A stretch of DNA of 64,000 nucleotides from Nepenthes gracilis (taxonomy: Eukaryota > Streptophyta > Magnoliopsida > Caryophyllales > Nepenthaceae): assembly GCA_033239525.1 (NCBI GenBank), contig BSYO01000033.1:9725501-9789500 (forward strand), read 5' to 3'. Both the position numbers and the translations under genes were made by a program. A model generated the notes under the pieces. The model did not search any database. It was not told the DNA's origin and worked only from the letters and a program-made list of their open reading frames with translations. Position 1 is the first letter of the stretch; every line of letters begins with the position of its first letter. Below, one piece after another: positions 22,791 to 34,989 of this stretch.

Positions 22791-25700
22791 TTTTTTTTTT
22801 TTTTTTGGTAAAAGTAAGTATTTTGAATTAATGGGAGAAAAAAAGTACAAAAAATTATGTTTATCTCCAAGTATTCTGACTTAAAAATAAAACATAAAAC
22901 GCTAGGGCATACCCCGAGCGGACAGTACATTAGAATATACATAAAGGCCTCTAGGAGGACAACGTCTAACGGAAACGACAAAATATGACATTTCCATCAT
23001 AAAAAATATGAAAAGGGTTCAGCACCAGAAGCGCCAAAAACTGAACACAGCAAGCAGCAACTGAATCACATTATCAGCAGCATACAGTGGCACGGCAGTC
23101 GCACATAACACGTGAGACAACAGTATGCTTCAACACCAAAACCAGCAGCAACCTTCTTCGGTTGTTGAAAATAGCAACATCAACTCTTATGAAGCCTTAT
23201 GTCCAAGGCTCCAACCGCACTGTGCAAGAAAGCGCAAGTCCAATGCAGCTTGCATCTCGATCACGATGGACTCACCCGGAGGGCAGCAATTCAGCTAATC
23301 ACTCATTAAAATGTCCGGAGTTCATTAGGTAGGCATACCACCCGCTGCACATCTACCAGCAGAACCCATTGACTCTGCTGATGCATCTCAAAGATCGCAA
23401 GAGGATGACAGCCACTGCCCATCTTGAGTGCTAGCCCAAACCAGCAATAACGAGACTCCAGTCCACAGCCAACACCAAAGAGCCGGGCAAGCTGCGATGC
23501 CTCGAGCCAACAAAAACAAGAAACCGGTAGCAAATGGTACTCGAAGCTTCACGACTCCTCCTACTTGCAAATACCAATCTGCAACGATCTTCGCATAAGC
23601 ACCACAAAAAACAGCATGCCTCACATATTATTGAACCAGGGAGAAGTCCTTGGACAAGGAAACAAGAAGCCACTCCCGATCCAACAACAGCATGTTTTCA
23701 TTTTTTTGGAAAACGGGTTTTCTTTGGTGCCGAATTGCGCCGCCGGGCCATTCGTTGCCACCCATTTATTGCTGCCGAGCAAATAACTCATCCTCGGTCA
23801 ACGGGCATGCTCCGAGATGGCAGCTGGGAGAATCGGAAGGATTGCAAAGCGACAAGCCTCCCACGCAAGCTGCCACATTCCCAGAAGAAGGCCCCTCTGA
23901 AACACGGGCAGCCTTAGAGCAACATGGCGAGATGAAGATCAGGGCATTGTAGAATACCTTTATCATCAGAAAATGTAGAATTGGCACGGGCCAATGGATC
24001 ACCAGCACTTGGATCCACATTGGGTAGAGCATGGACAATTCCACGCCCCAAGTCACAGGATCGCCTTTGCTTGACCACTAAAGCCTCGAGCCCTCAACCG
24101 AGCAGCCAGACAAGGGGATCGAGCTAACATCTTGAAAGTCAGATGGAGCCTTATTCAATAAACCATCTACAACGTCAACCAGGGAGTACTTGCGGGCGAT
24201 CCGCACGATAGACTCCGGAGTAGAACCATCGACCCCAGGAATTAGGCCAAACTCATCTGAAATAGCTTCTCCAGATGACCCATCAATCTGGTAATGGTGA
24301 CAGGGATTCGAAACGGAATCCAACCCAGCAAACATAGAAGGCTGATGCGCCCCCTTAGATTCATCCTCAATAGGGACAGTTTCCAGGGTTGTTAGTGGTC
24401 TATGAAGAGAGCCGACAATATGATCGGCCACACACGGAGCACCCACATCCAACACATGGTGATCAGTGGTAGTGACAACGTTAGCATGCTCATCATTCAA
24501 AGACCCAGAGAGAACACCATCATCTTCAGAAACATCCCCAACTGAAACAGAGGAGCACGCGGCATAGGTTGCACAGGCAGAACTCGATTCAACTAATTGG
24601 GAAGGCATCGAAGATACCAGCCCACTTTCTTTGAGCATTCATCAATGACAGGACTACAAGTCTCACAACCAAAGCAAACTCACCACGAATGAAGAGGATT
24701 CTTCCTTCCTAACAGAGAACCCCACATCGGGAAATGCAAGTTCAACACATGCTTGAGACAATACCTAATCGGGGATGGGTTTGATGGAAGAACACCCACC
24801 CTCATCAACAGCGGGAACTGGGCCTTAGGCGGAGCCGATAGCATCTTTAATCTGCTTGGAACAACCTGTTAAAAGCGAGGCTTTGAGTGATAGGCAACAT
24901 CAACCTCCATCACCCCGGAAGATGTAGCAAAGACCCCAGCGAATCCTAATTTTAGCTGGTTGAGGGTCACCCTTTTTCAACTCAACACAAATTCTGGCCA
25001 CATGCACCCGATCCATCATGGCAGTATGGGGATCACACAGGATTGGTTTGCTAATCCTACTAACAATCCAGCTTAAACCCAATGGAGTCCAATATTCAAT
25101 TGGAACATTAGTCAACGACATCCATACAGGGAAAGACATGAGAGAATCATGGTCTAGAATCAAACCTGGTGACCATCTCTTGAGGAAGATAGGGGACTTC
25201 TTGAAGGCCCAGGGGCCACGAGCCAACAATCCTCCAATTGAGACTCAAAGTCAAATTGAAAGAAGTAAATTCCTTTTTCATTGACAGCAACGTGACGTAT
25301 CCCAAATCGTGCCCAAATTCTCCTAGCGATGGAATTGACCGCCGAAAAGTGGGGAGGTTTTTTAGGGAAGAAGCCCACCAAAGTGGCACCCCAAAATTCG
25401 GAGCACTGCTGCACAACCTCAGCAGGAGGTGATAGCGGGCTATCGATGTCAGACTCATCACGAGGAGGAAAAAACTTAAGGGAGGCAAATGAGCGGAAAC
25501 CCTTGTCCAAAGCAACTTGTGCCCAGGATTTTGCGGTAACATGAACAGATTCAGGCTTTATGATGGTTTTAGAAGGTACCTTGACTGCATAAGTCATCGC
25601 AGGCGACACAGGAGAGCGAATGTCCTTATCACCCGATCGTGGCGAGCCACAACAGAGATCAGCAGAACCATCAGAAAGGGGGTAGGAAGGGGAAACCGTC

Positions 25701-26029
25701 GCAGGTGGAATACAAATGCCGGCATCCAAGGCCTTAACCTTCGATAAGAAGCCGGCGTCAGAGCCAATAGGGGTGGCCAAAGAGTTATCGAGAAGAGGCG
25801 GAAAGTCACTCGCGTCATTTTGCTTCTTCACTGGCTGAAAAGGGAGAGAAGGAACAGGAAGACCAGGGTAATCGAGGTCCGAGGTCGGAACATGGGGAGC
25901 CCCCAATAGTCCGGCCATGGCCGGCGTCGGCGCCGCCAGAGCCGAACGGACGTCAGGAGGAAATTCGAATTTGAATTTCTGGAGAGAAGAGAGAGTTTCT
26001 CTCTCTAGACAGCTTTTCTGAGCCTAAAC
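22791..26029 (-). mobile_element. L1-like LINE lacking the reverse transcriptase ORF
   Basis: The 3' end on the - strand is a poly(A) run, seen as T at 22791-22806. TGGAGTTC occurs at 22783-22790 and at 26030-26037 and is the probable target duplication. The 5' end has a CT/GA-rich leader and an ATGGCCGG start, as in plant L1 elements. At 3.2 kb it is about half the usual length, and no endonuclease or reverse transcriptase motif is readable between the end of ORF1 (24078) and the tail. The last 250 bases are shared with the LINE piece ending at 50581. Confidence 0.82.
24078..25918 (-). pseudogene. LINE ORF1 (DUF4283-like RNA-binding protein), frameshifted
   Basis: It starts at the ATG at 25918 (MAGLLGAPHVPTSD). 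The first 230 residues are rich in Pro and Ser. The segment WARFGIRHVAVNEKGIYFFQF is followed by the frameshifted continuation LARGPWAFKKSPIFLKRW (25229 leftward) and SFPVWMSLTNVPIEYWT. This is the pattern of the DUF4283 domain in plant LINE ORF1 proteins. The frame changes at about 25190-25229. A further open piece at 24078-24638 is acidic and Ser-rich without a recognised domain. ORF1 proteins bind the LINE RNA; this copy would give only a truncated product. Confidence 0.8.
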
Positions 26030-26039
26030 TGGAGTTCAA

Positions 26040-26740
26040 TGTGCCTTTTTACAGGGTATCAGAATATCGATTTGTTCCGGTATTTTGCAAGGATTTTACT
26101 ACAGGAAGAACAATTATTACAATTTGATTTTACCCAGTACCATATAAGGGGTTGATTCTTGGGTAAGGCAGATGTTTCTCACTGTAAGTAACTTCTACCA
26201 AATACAACGAAATCCTCACCTTTAAGTCCCACCTCTATTTTTGGAAGAGCATAAACATTTCAGAATACCTAAACACTAAACAAATTATAGAATGTGAAAC
26301 AGTGTCATACTTGAAGTTGAAGGTTGAGAGGAAACATAATGAGCCCCTTATCTTGGTGATCCACAATAGATGCAGTTGTGAATACAATTGTTGATTTATA
26401 CTCCCACCCTTAAATTTTCCGTCTTTCCATTTCATTAATGCTACCAGGTTTCTAAAACCCAATGAGAATATCATGCATATCATTTTCAATTTGTATCAAC
26501 TAATGTACCAAGTTCAGTGGTTAAGTTTTAAACTCTGGTCATCTTCTTCTTCTTGTTAAAAAGTTGGAATATTTTCCAAATTTAATGGAGTACATCTATG
26601 TTTGTTCTTTATGAATGTTTCCTAGGCATTTCTACTAATATCAACTAGTATTCCTATATCAGCATTTTGCCTAGTCAAATTCTATTCACCATGACATGCA
26701 TACATGATATTATGGAGAAACAAATTTTTCCAAACACAGA
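26040..26740. other. Intergenic sequence without recognised feature
   Basis: AT-rich sequence between the LINE and the beta-galactosidase remnant. The next beta-galactosidase exon expected on the - strand is not readable here, so the remnant appears to end near 26749. Confidence 0.5.
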
Positions 26741-27467
26741 TAATTGAGCTGATATGTCCATTGCTGCGATGAGAGATCAACAGAAGCACCATCCGTTCAG
26801 CCTTTCAGCAGTACAGGACCAGTAATACCTCCCCCCTTGTGTAAAAAATGCTCCATAATTCTGAACAAAATGCTAAAACACATTCAGCCAAAATGAACCT
26901 CTCAATTATGCATATATATGTGAAAATGTCAGTATGAAAGCCAAACCTTAAGCCCCACAGTCAAGCTCAATAGGTCAATGGTATTATTTCCAGGCGTTAG
27001 AGTGACCGGTATTTCTGCTGAATTCTTAGCATATCCGCTGTTACCAAAATTAGTCCTTGTGGAAATTCAAAAGAGAACACCTTGTAGTGAGTTTTCCATG
27101 AATCAAAGGTGAGTTTTCCATGAAACAAAGGATATCCAGAACACAAACTTTCCAGCACACATTACTAGCGTAGGTATCACAAATATGTAAAACAAAGAAT
27201 TGCTACTCTTGATACAAATTCTCTCTTCCCCTTGATTTGACAATTTCACTAGCGTGATACTCCAAATTCAGAAAAGAAAAGAGCATCAATGACACTGAAA
27301 CAGTCAATGCAAAAGTCAAAATCAAATGCATGTTCGAGTTTTGGTCTCAATAAATGTGGCATCGAATTCAAGAAATTAGAGTAAACATCTCATTTCTCTG
27401 AGGTCCACTTCAGGACAATGCAATTTAGGAGAGAATTTACAATTACTTCGTACTGATATAAGATTAC

Positions 27468-28810
27468 TGTTGAGTTTGGTCACTCCCTTGTAGGTGACTC
27501 AATAAACGGACACGTCATTAGATCGTACAAGATTTATGTGATATTCGGAATGCTACAAATTGGCTACAAAAATAACCAGAAGACCATTTGCCTGGAATAG
27601 GCAAACCTCGGAGAAGACCATTTGCCAAAGTGGCAAATCTCGGAGATGACCATTTGCCAAAATGGCAAACCTTGGAGTGGCCATTTGCCAGATGGGTAAA
27701 TTTCAAAGTGACCATTTGCCGGTTGGGCAAATCTCGGAGTGGCCAATTTGTTGGAGTGGCCAATTCCGGAGTGGAATTTGCCGGAGTGAAAATCCGGAGT
27801 GAATTTCCGGAGAGGAAATCCGGAGTGGTAAATTCCGGATTGAAATTTGCCGGAGAGGAAATCCGGAGTGGATTTCCGAAGTGAAAATGCCGAAGTGGCA
27901 TTTGCTAGAGAGGAAATCTAGAGTGGATTTTTGGAATGCAAATGTCGGAGTGACATTTGGCGGTGGAAATCCATGGATTTCTAGAGTACTTTTGCATGGG
28001 TGATGCCAAGGGTCAGAATTAGTAAGATTTGTAAAGTAGGTAGCCAACTTGTAGAGCAATTGACTTTTCAGAGTTGGTAAATTTTACAGAGCAGATAGCT
28101 AGCTTGCAAGACATGCGCCGTCTAAGCAGAGCGGTTGACCTGCAAAGTAAGCATGTTTAGGGAAGTGCGGGAATTGGTGAGGTTGCAGGAAAAGATAGGG
28201 TTGTGTGACAAACCATTTGCAAAAATCGGGCCAGTTGAGCAAATGGATTTGGCGCCAAGGTTATTATAAAGAGCACACCAAGTGCTTCAAGGAGACAGAC
28301 AAGCAGACACACAAAAGGGTAGATGCTAGCGGCCGCGGTAGCGGTCGCAGAATCGGTAGATGGAAGCAGCAACAACAATAGTTGCAGTGGAACGTGGAAA
28401 GAGAGTGGAACAGAACAGGTATGCGGAAGGGAATCTGATCGTTCGTCATCTACCGCCACAATTGTAAAATCAGTGAGCAGAGTGCACCACCAGTGAGAAG
28501 AATAAGAGAAAAAAAATAGAGAGATAAAAGTGAATGAGAGTTTCTTCACTTTTGAGTGGTTTTTCTTATTCTGTCTCTGGGGTGTAGCGGGTATTTTATC
28601 TCAGGGGTTTTTGTAATCAACTTTACATAGTGAAAGTCTTATTCGGAGTTTGTCCTGTGGTTTTCCCTTCGGCTTGAAGGGTTTCCACGTTAAAAACGTT
28701 GTGCAATCTTTTGTTTTTTGTGCCCACTAAATTGATGATTGTCGACTGACGGGGGTTCGGGTTTTCCGCTATGCCGGGTTGTGTGCGAATCCGGGTGTCG
28801 AACCCCAACA
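27468..28810 (+). mobile_element. Solo LTR, Copia-like
   Basis: The 1343-bp unit starts TGTTGAG and ends CCCCAACA, flanked by ATTAC at 27463-27467 and 28811-28815. No internal region is present, so it is a solo LTR left by recombination between two LTRs. The end segment (GGTTTTCCCTTCGGC, then GTTTCCACGTTAAAAACG) resembles the U5 region of many plant Copia LTRs. It lies in an intron of the beta-galactosidase remnant. Confidence 0.87.
27580..27965 (+). repeat. Degenerate minisatellite inside the solo LTR
   Basis: The first part repeats GACCATTTGCC / GGCAAATCTCGGAG units of about 36 bases. It passes into shorter units of about 16-18 bases based on CCGGAGTGGAAATTTG. The arrangement suggests stepwise amplification within an LTR. 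Confidence 0.8.
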
Positions 28811-30741
28811 ATTACTACTACAAGTTGTTCAGGTTTGGTAGAAGAGAAGCTGCAAATAGATGCTTCTGCCACGTTAGATCATCTAGTAATTCAACTTTGG
28901 CAGCCACCTGATTACCGGCTAATTAGATTTAAAGAGTTCTGGAACCATAATTCAGTCTTTACCGAGACTGCAGTAGAGAGACTGCACTGAAAGCAAAACC
29001 AAAACAGGGCCTGGAGGGGGAGGGAAGCTCCAAATTAAACACAAATTCATTAAGGGAAAAGGAAAAAAATTGGATACTCTTTTGAAAAATACCTACTTAC
29101 CACAACTTCACAAGTCATAAAATTCACATTGGCAAAAGCGTGAGGGCCATGACCAAGTAATTCTACATGAAGTGTAATTTGAGATCCATTATGAAGGAAA
29201 GACTCATCATCTTTGATGACAATCCGGCCAGATATGATCCCAAAAATTACAACTCTATAGAGGAATTAAAATCAACTCACTAGAATAATATAACAAATAT
29301 AAGAACCGACAATGATATAGATATATGGAACACAAAAATGACTAAAAATAATTCAAACACAGAGCAGCAGCTGGATTTGGGGAGCCACTCGCTTTAGTCT
29401 GCTGTAGTATTTGTTTGCTCCAATAAACCGAGTTTTACAAAGGTATCAGTCTTTGAGATAATTGCTGATTCGCCAAACCAAACCTAGTTTGACTGGAATG
29501 CCCCAGAAGAATCGATGTAGTAGTTCAATGTTTGGTGAATGATTATTGAAAGCGGAGCCACTGAATTGATCTGTCACAAAAAAAGTTTAGTATGTTCAAT
29601 AAAGTAGTCGGAATTTCTCTAAGCCAAAGCAGTACCTTTTTCTTTCATTAAGTAAAATGCAATGACGGGTCAAGCAGTGAACAAAACTCAAGCCGTTTGA
29701 CATATGCCCATAGAGGAAGATGATTAAGCCTGTAGAATATATGACATAGGAGATTGTGTCAGGAAGTACATTGACTTTTTGGTTAGTATTATTATTTTTT
29801 TGGTAAGTAACAGGAAGTACATTCTCACTTGATAATTATGCATAAAAAAATTTTCACACGAGCAACATAGATTTTTCTGTGATGCCACAATTTAATTTAG
29901 ATCCGCAACCAGATTTTTCATGAGCCTGCAGCAGCATCTGGCATAAAGAATTCTATTTCTATCGTGTAGTGTTTAGATCCATGACGATGTATCCACAAGA
30001 CCAATACATGTATTCCTTGCATTCCTTGCACTTTTCTCATAATGTATTAGCTAACAACCATTGGATTTCATTTCCAAATCCTCCTTATTGACAAATCCCA
30101 CATGTTTATGTCCAGATCCAGTCACTGTTCATGAATAAGAGCTGCCTCAGCACCAAACTATGGCCTTGCCGCATGTATTCATGACATAAATGTAGACCAA
30201 ATATACAAGAAAGAGATGTGGCTCAAACTTTTTTTAAGCAAAGCAACAAATAAACTGAAGTTCATAAAAACTGCTTCCGAAAACATTCAGTAGAATTTAC
30301 CTCTGAATTTGTACCGAGACAAGTACATGTTGGATCAGTTGCCACCATTGCTTCTTCACGAAGCTCAATTGCCTTAGGAACTTCCTTCAGATGGTCCCAC
30401 TTTGGTTGGTGATCAATGCCTGCAGAACACAAATTACTTTAATTTCCACACTATAGATGGTAGAGGATCTTTAATTACCACAAAATTGAGTCTCAGTGGG
30501 AAAGCACATTGACATCTCTGAGGCAAACATATGAATCCTAAGATATTTGCAGTTGTCAAAATATTTCAGTCGATGTATCAGCCAGATCACATCAAGTTCA
30601 TCAACCAATTTGGGCTTTCATACTCCACCTATCTTGTCTGCATATTGGATAATTGAAGAGAAGCATACCATACTTATCAATCGGAGCATCATGATCATAA
30701 CTTGTACTAATAACGTCTGGAGATGGAAATTGAGGCTTCAT

Positions 30742-31253
30742 TCACATTCTGTGTGTTTGGGGGGAATCCGGATACCCAAGATGAAACCCGGGAATCAACC
30801 CCTCTTCTATTTTCTGGTTTTCATATTGTAGGCAGTTCATAAGAAAATGAGGGCAAATTTGAAGGAGATAGGAGGATGGAAAACCACCATTAACGAACCA
30901 TGGAACACTTTTTGTGGAGGGAAATGTTTTGACAATATCCAAATGGGCTCTCAAGTAATATGGCATCCATTTATCAATTTATTCTTGCATGTGTTCGTTA
31001 GCAGGATAAATGAATAAGATATCACTCCACTCAGGAGTATCCAAAGAGTGTCCCTCTATTCCGATGTCACCCAAGCTCTTTTCCAAGAAGGTAATTTACT
31101 GTGTATTTGAGTGGTATTTTTTTTCTATATGGTGCTATTATATTGATTTGAATTCATAAGGTCAATAATTTTTTGATGCTTGAATGAGGATTGAAGATTT
31201 GCCAGTCTCACCGCAACTAATTTATGGTGCCATTCAATAGAAGTTGATTAACA
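30742..31253. other. Unidentified sequence before the Copia element
   Basis: The - strand has an open stretch at 30742-30966 that continues upstream past one stop to about 31090 (EGHSLDTPEWSDILF, KTFPSTKSVPWFVNGG). It looks protein-like in composition, but I recognise no family and it does not match beta-galactosidase. TGTTG at 31254-31258 is the left target duplication of the Copia element. Confidence 0.35.
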
Positions 31254-31258
31254 TGTTG

Positions 31259-31531
31259 TATTAGGAAATGAAGTATCGTAGATCTCGTATATATGTATAT
31301 GTTTTTTTTTCCTTTTCTGCTTTTTCCCGTTATTTCCTTTCCCCTGTTATTTCCTTGCCTTTTATTATTTCCCTTATTGTATTATAAAAAGGGGCACAGT
31401 GTTTTGTACAATCATTAAGAAGAATGGAATAATATTTGGCGTCCGGTTCTTCCATCATCGCCCTGTTCCCTCTTCCTTCGTCTCTTCTGCCCATCGTCGT
31501 CTTCTTCTTCTCTGCACAGCAGATCTTCACA
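31259..31531 (+). repeat. Copia 5' LTR
   Basis: Starts TATTAGG, probably from TGTTAGG, and ends CTTCACA. TATAAAAAGGGG at 31383-31394 is a likely promoter box. The final CTTCTTCTTC-rich part would be U5. Confidence 0.93.
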
Positions 31532-31544
31532 TGGTATCAGAGAC
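31532..31544 (+). other. Copia primer-binding site
   Basis: TGGTATCAGAGAC directly after the LTR matches the initiator-methionine tRNA type site used by most Copia elements. Confidence 0.88.
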
Positions 31545-31546
31545 TT

Positions 31547-32314
31547 ATGGCGACTCAACCAACTCCATCCGAAACCACATCAAACACCACCAACCCCTCT
31601 ATCATCTCTTCGCAAGCACCGATGCATTTACAAACCCTCACAGATCTCACCAATCCTTTTCGGTTGGAAATCGGCGACAATCCTGCCATCACTTTGGTCA
31701 CCGATTTACTCACCGTCGATAACTACGCGACCTGGTCGAGAGCCATGCGCCGAGCCTTGAGAGCCAAGAACAAACTTCAGTTCATCGAAGGCACTATTCA
31801 TAAACCGAGCGATTCGAACGATCCTCTCTTCGAAATCTGGGGACGATGTAATGATATGGTTGTCTCTTGGATTCAAAATTCGGTTAGTCCATCTATCAAA
31901 TCTGGCGTCGTCTTTGTCGATGATGCTCGTGAGATCTGGAACGAGCTTCGCGACCGGTTTACCCAACAAAATGGGCCGCGCATCTTCCAATTGAAGAAAT
32001 CATTGGCTAGTCTCCTTCAAGGCCAAGATCCTGTGAGCGTGTACTACGGTAAACTCAAAACTTTGTGAGACGAACTTTTGATTTACGATCCTCTCCCAAC
32101 CTGTGATTGCGGCAAGATGAAAGTTCTTGCCGACAGATACCAATGCGACTGTGTAATACAGTTTTTGATGGGATTAAATGATTCCTATTCTAACGCACGG
32201 GACCAAATCATGATGATGGATCCCCTTCCTTCTGTTAACCGAGTTTTCTCTGTGATCCAACAACAAGAAAGCATCACCAGATGCTGTCCATTGCCCAACC
32301 TTCGAACACAGTAG
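31547..32314 (+). pseudogene. Copia gag, interrupted by one stop
   Basis: The start ATG at 31547 (MATQPTPSETT) lies 15 bases after the LTR. The gag domain is clear: LTVDNYATWSRAMRRAL, FIEGTIHKPSD, VVSWIQNSVSPSI, REIWNELRDRF and QFLMGLNDSYSNARDQIM. A TGA at 32066-32068 after YYGKLKTL stands where Trp is normal (LWDEL), and the same frame continues to 32314. The downstream zinc-knuckle and pol frame is offset by one base from about 32270, so an indel separates gag from pol. Gag would build the particle. Confidence 0.9.
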
Positions 32315-34989
32315 CTTTGGCTGCGAAGCGAACTTCGAATTACCCAAAATACCCCATGAAAATTGCTCAGCCTGTCAAGAAAGACAGGCCCTTCTGTGTC
32401 CATTGTAGGATCACAGGGCACTCTGTAGAGCAGTGCTTCAAGATTGGTAATGTTGATGCCCCTGTGTGTTCTTACTGCAATAAAACTGGCCACGTTGTTG
32501 ACAAATGCTATCAATTGCATGGTTTTCCCTCCACCCACAAATCTCATGGGAAAACTGGGCACATAACCTCTTCAGCCAACCTATCGAGTTTCAAAGGTCA
32601 TATTGACCAAGAAGGAGATGCTGATGACCGGGTGGCACTGACTAAAACTCAATTTAAGCAACTCATGGACTTAATTCAATCGAAAGACACTGCTACCAAA
32701 ACAATTCAGCCCGCGTTCGACTCGATCATCGAGCAGTCGAAGGCTGCCAACATGACCGGTAATATCTTTACTGCCTCTCCCTTTGATAAGCATCATAAAA
32801 ATAATCAGCATGTATGGATTCTGGTCACCGGGGCCACAGATCATATGATATGTGATTCCTCGCTATATGATCATTATACGGTCCAGATTTCGTGCTCCGT
32901 CAAACTTCCAAATGGAAGTAAGGCATCTGTTTCGCACATTGGAAATATTAAACTCACTGATAAGTTAATATTGCAGAATGTCCTCTGTGTTCCTTCCTTT
33001 ACTTTTAATTTAATTTCCGTAAAACGGTTAACTGATACACTTAATTGCTGTATGTTTTTCTATTCTGACATTTTTTTGATTCAGGACCTTACTACTTGGA
33101 CAACGATTGGGATGGGTAAAGAGAAAAATGGACTATACTGTCTGATGAATAAGAAAGTTGATCCCAATCCTTTACAGTCTTCTCTCTCCAAAATTTGCAA
33201 GGGGCCCTCCATTAATTTTGCTTCATTGTCTTCTGATTTGTGGCATTCCCGATTAGGTCATATTTCGTATTCTAGGATGAAATTAATAAGCGATCCTCTT
33301 GTAAAAGGTGTCGTACATTCCATTAATGATAATCCTTGTACTATTTGCCACATGGCCAAGCAGCGTCGCCTTCCCTTTTCTCCCAGCACCCATAAGTCAC
33401 ACACCTTATTCAACGTGGTGCATTGTGACTTGTGGGGACCATGCTCCGAGATATCTTATGACGGATATAAATATTTCTTGACCATTGTTGATGATGTATC
33501 CAGAAGTACCTGGATTTACCTGCTGAAACAAAAATCGGATACAAAATTGTACTTGGAAGCCTTCTACAATCTGGTTGCCGCACAATTTAATGTCAAAATC
33601 AAAGTGATACGTAGCGATAATGGAACAGAATTCAGACTGGGAGATTTCTACAGTAAAACAGGTGTTATTCACCAACGTAGTTGTGTGAAAACACCACAGC
33701 AAAACGGTGTTGTTGAACGCAAACACCAACATTTATTGAATGTCGCTAGAGCTATTAGATTTCAATCGGGACTTCCTTTGAAATTCTGGAGTGATTGTAT
33801 TCTTACCGCTGCACACATCATCAATAGGATTCCCACTCCTAGGCTCGAAAATAAAACTCCATATGAAATTCTTTTTAGAGTCAAACACAACTACGCCAAT
33901 CTCCGCGTATTTGGTTTCCTGTGCTTTGCTTCCACCATCTCCCAAGGCCGTACCAAGTTCGATCCCAGAAGTAGAAGATGCGCCTTCTTAGGCTACCCCT
34001 TCAGTGTCAAAGGCTACAAATTACTGGACCTAAATAGCTATGCTACTTTCTATTCAAGAGATGTGATTTTTCATGAAAATATATTCCATTTTCAAAACAA
34101 CGGCATTGGCCAAAGCTCCAATACTCAACCCGATACACCCTCATTAGAACCATCTACCACCAATAACGAACAATTATGGCAAACACAGCCGGTGCTATCC
34201 AACTTACATGATTTTCGTTCAAATCCTGTCGTTCAACCTATGACCGAAGATAATGAAGAACTTTTTGCCGTTCCTATCCACAATCAGGACCAGGAACAAA
34301 TGATCAACGATCACTCAGAACCAAATGCATCGAATGATACTGAAATTAGTCCAATACCTGTTCAAAGAACCACTAGAGTTCGAAAAGCGCCTGAATACTT
34401 GAAGGATTTTCATTGTCATCAAGTATCTCAGACTTTGCCTACTAGATCAAATGCACAAACATCTCCAGGTATACCATATCCCATTGAAAACCATATATCG
34501 TACCAAAAACTGTCTCCCACCTTTGGGCATTTTTCGGCCACCATAACATCCCACAGTGAGCCACAAACATATGCCCAAGCCATTCGTAATGAAAAATGGC
34601 GTGAAGCCATCGAAAATGAATTAAATGCGTTAGAACAAAACAAGACATGGATCCTTACTGACTTACCTCCCGGTAAGAAAACCACTGGCTGCCGATATGT
34701 CTTCAAATTAAAGTTTAATAGTGATGGGAGTATTGAGAGATACAAATGTAGATTAGTTGTAAAGGGATATACACAACAAGAAGGAATAGACTATCATGAA
34801 ACCTTTTCCCCTGTCGCCAAACTTACTACAGTTCGATGTCTCCTTGCAATCGCGGCCATCAAAGGGTGGCACCTGTACCACTTTGATGTCAACAATGCCT
34901 TTCTTCACGGGGGTTTAAATGAAGAGATCTATATGCAGAAACCCCCGGATACACTAAAGGGAAACCGAATCAAGTTTGTAGGCTGTTAA
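32281..34989 (+). pseudogene. Copia pol, first part: zinc knuckles, protease, integrase, RT start
   Basis: A 902-residue frame. Two zinc knuckles (CVHCRITGHSVEQC, CSYCNKTGHVVDKC) lie at residues about 38-75. The protease motif reads WILVTGATDHM, with Val (codon 32824-32826) where the catalytic Asp is expected. Integrase shows the HHCC start (HSRLGHISYSRM, CTICHMAKQ) and the DDE residues in HCDLWG, RSDNGTEF and QQNGVVERKH. Reverse transcriptase begins at EAIENELNALEQNKTW and includes KCRLVVKGYTQQEGIDY and FDVNNAFLHG. The frame is lost at the C-run 34942-34946, apparently by a one-base deletion, and stops at 34987. Confidence 0.93.

Larger units (their letters stand above)
26749..30716 (-). pseudogene. 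Beta-galactosidase (GH35, BGAL8-like) remnant, six exons
   Basis: Six - strand pieces read as consecutive parts of a plant beta-galactosidase, which removes terminal galactose from cell-wall glycans. Exons: 30669-30716 (STSYDHDAPIDKYG), 30301-30419 (HQPKWDHLKEVPKAIEL, DPTCTCLG), 29385-29570 (SKTDTFVKLGLLEQTNTTAD), about 29110-29240 (IVIKDDESFLHNGSQ, LGHGPHAFAN), 26947-27063 (AEIPVTLTPGNNTIDLLSL, TVGL) and 26749-26860 (NYGAFF, GITGPVLLKG, VDLSSQQWTYQ). Several exons keep GT-AG sites, for example intron 30420-30668. Stop codons occur in the exons at 29385-29570 and 26749-26860. The N-terminal catalytic part, one middle exon and the C-terminus are missing, so it is a pseudogene. A solo LTR sits in the intron after the fourth piece. 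Confidence 0.86.

Noticed and set aside
23306..24056. Frames on both strands in the 3' half of the LINE, considered as ORF2
   Set aside because: None shows reverse transcriptase or endonuclease motifs; they overlap one another on both strands.
27518..28059. Frames through the solo LTR minisatellite (RISSPEIHSGF-like repeats)
   Set aside because: Explained by the DNA repeat, within a defined solo LTR.
28785..28810. tRNA-like B-box (GGGGTTCGACACCCGG on the - strand)
   Set aside because: No A-box at the right distance and no cloverleaf; it lies in the end of the solo LTR.
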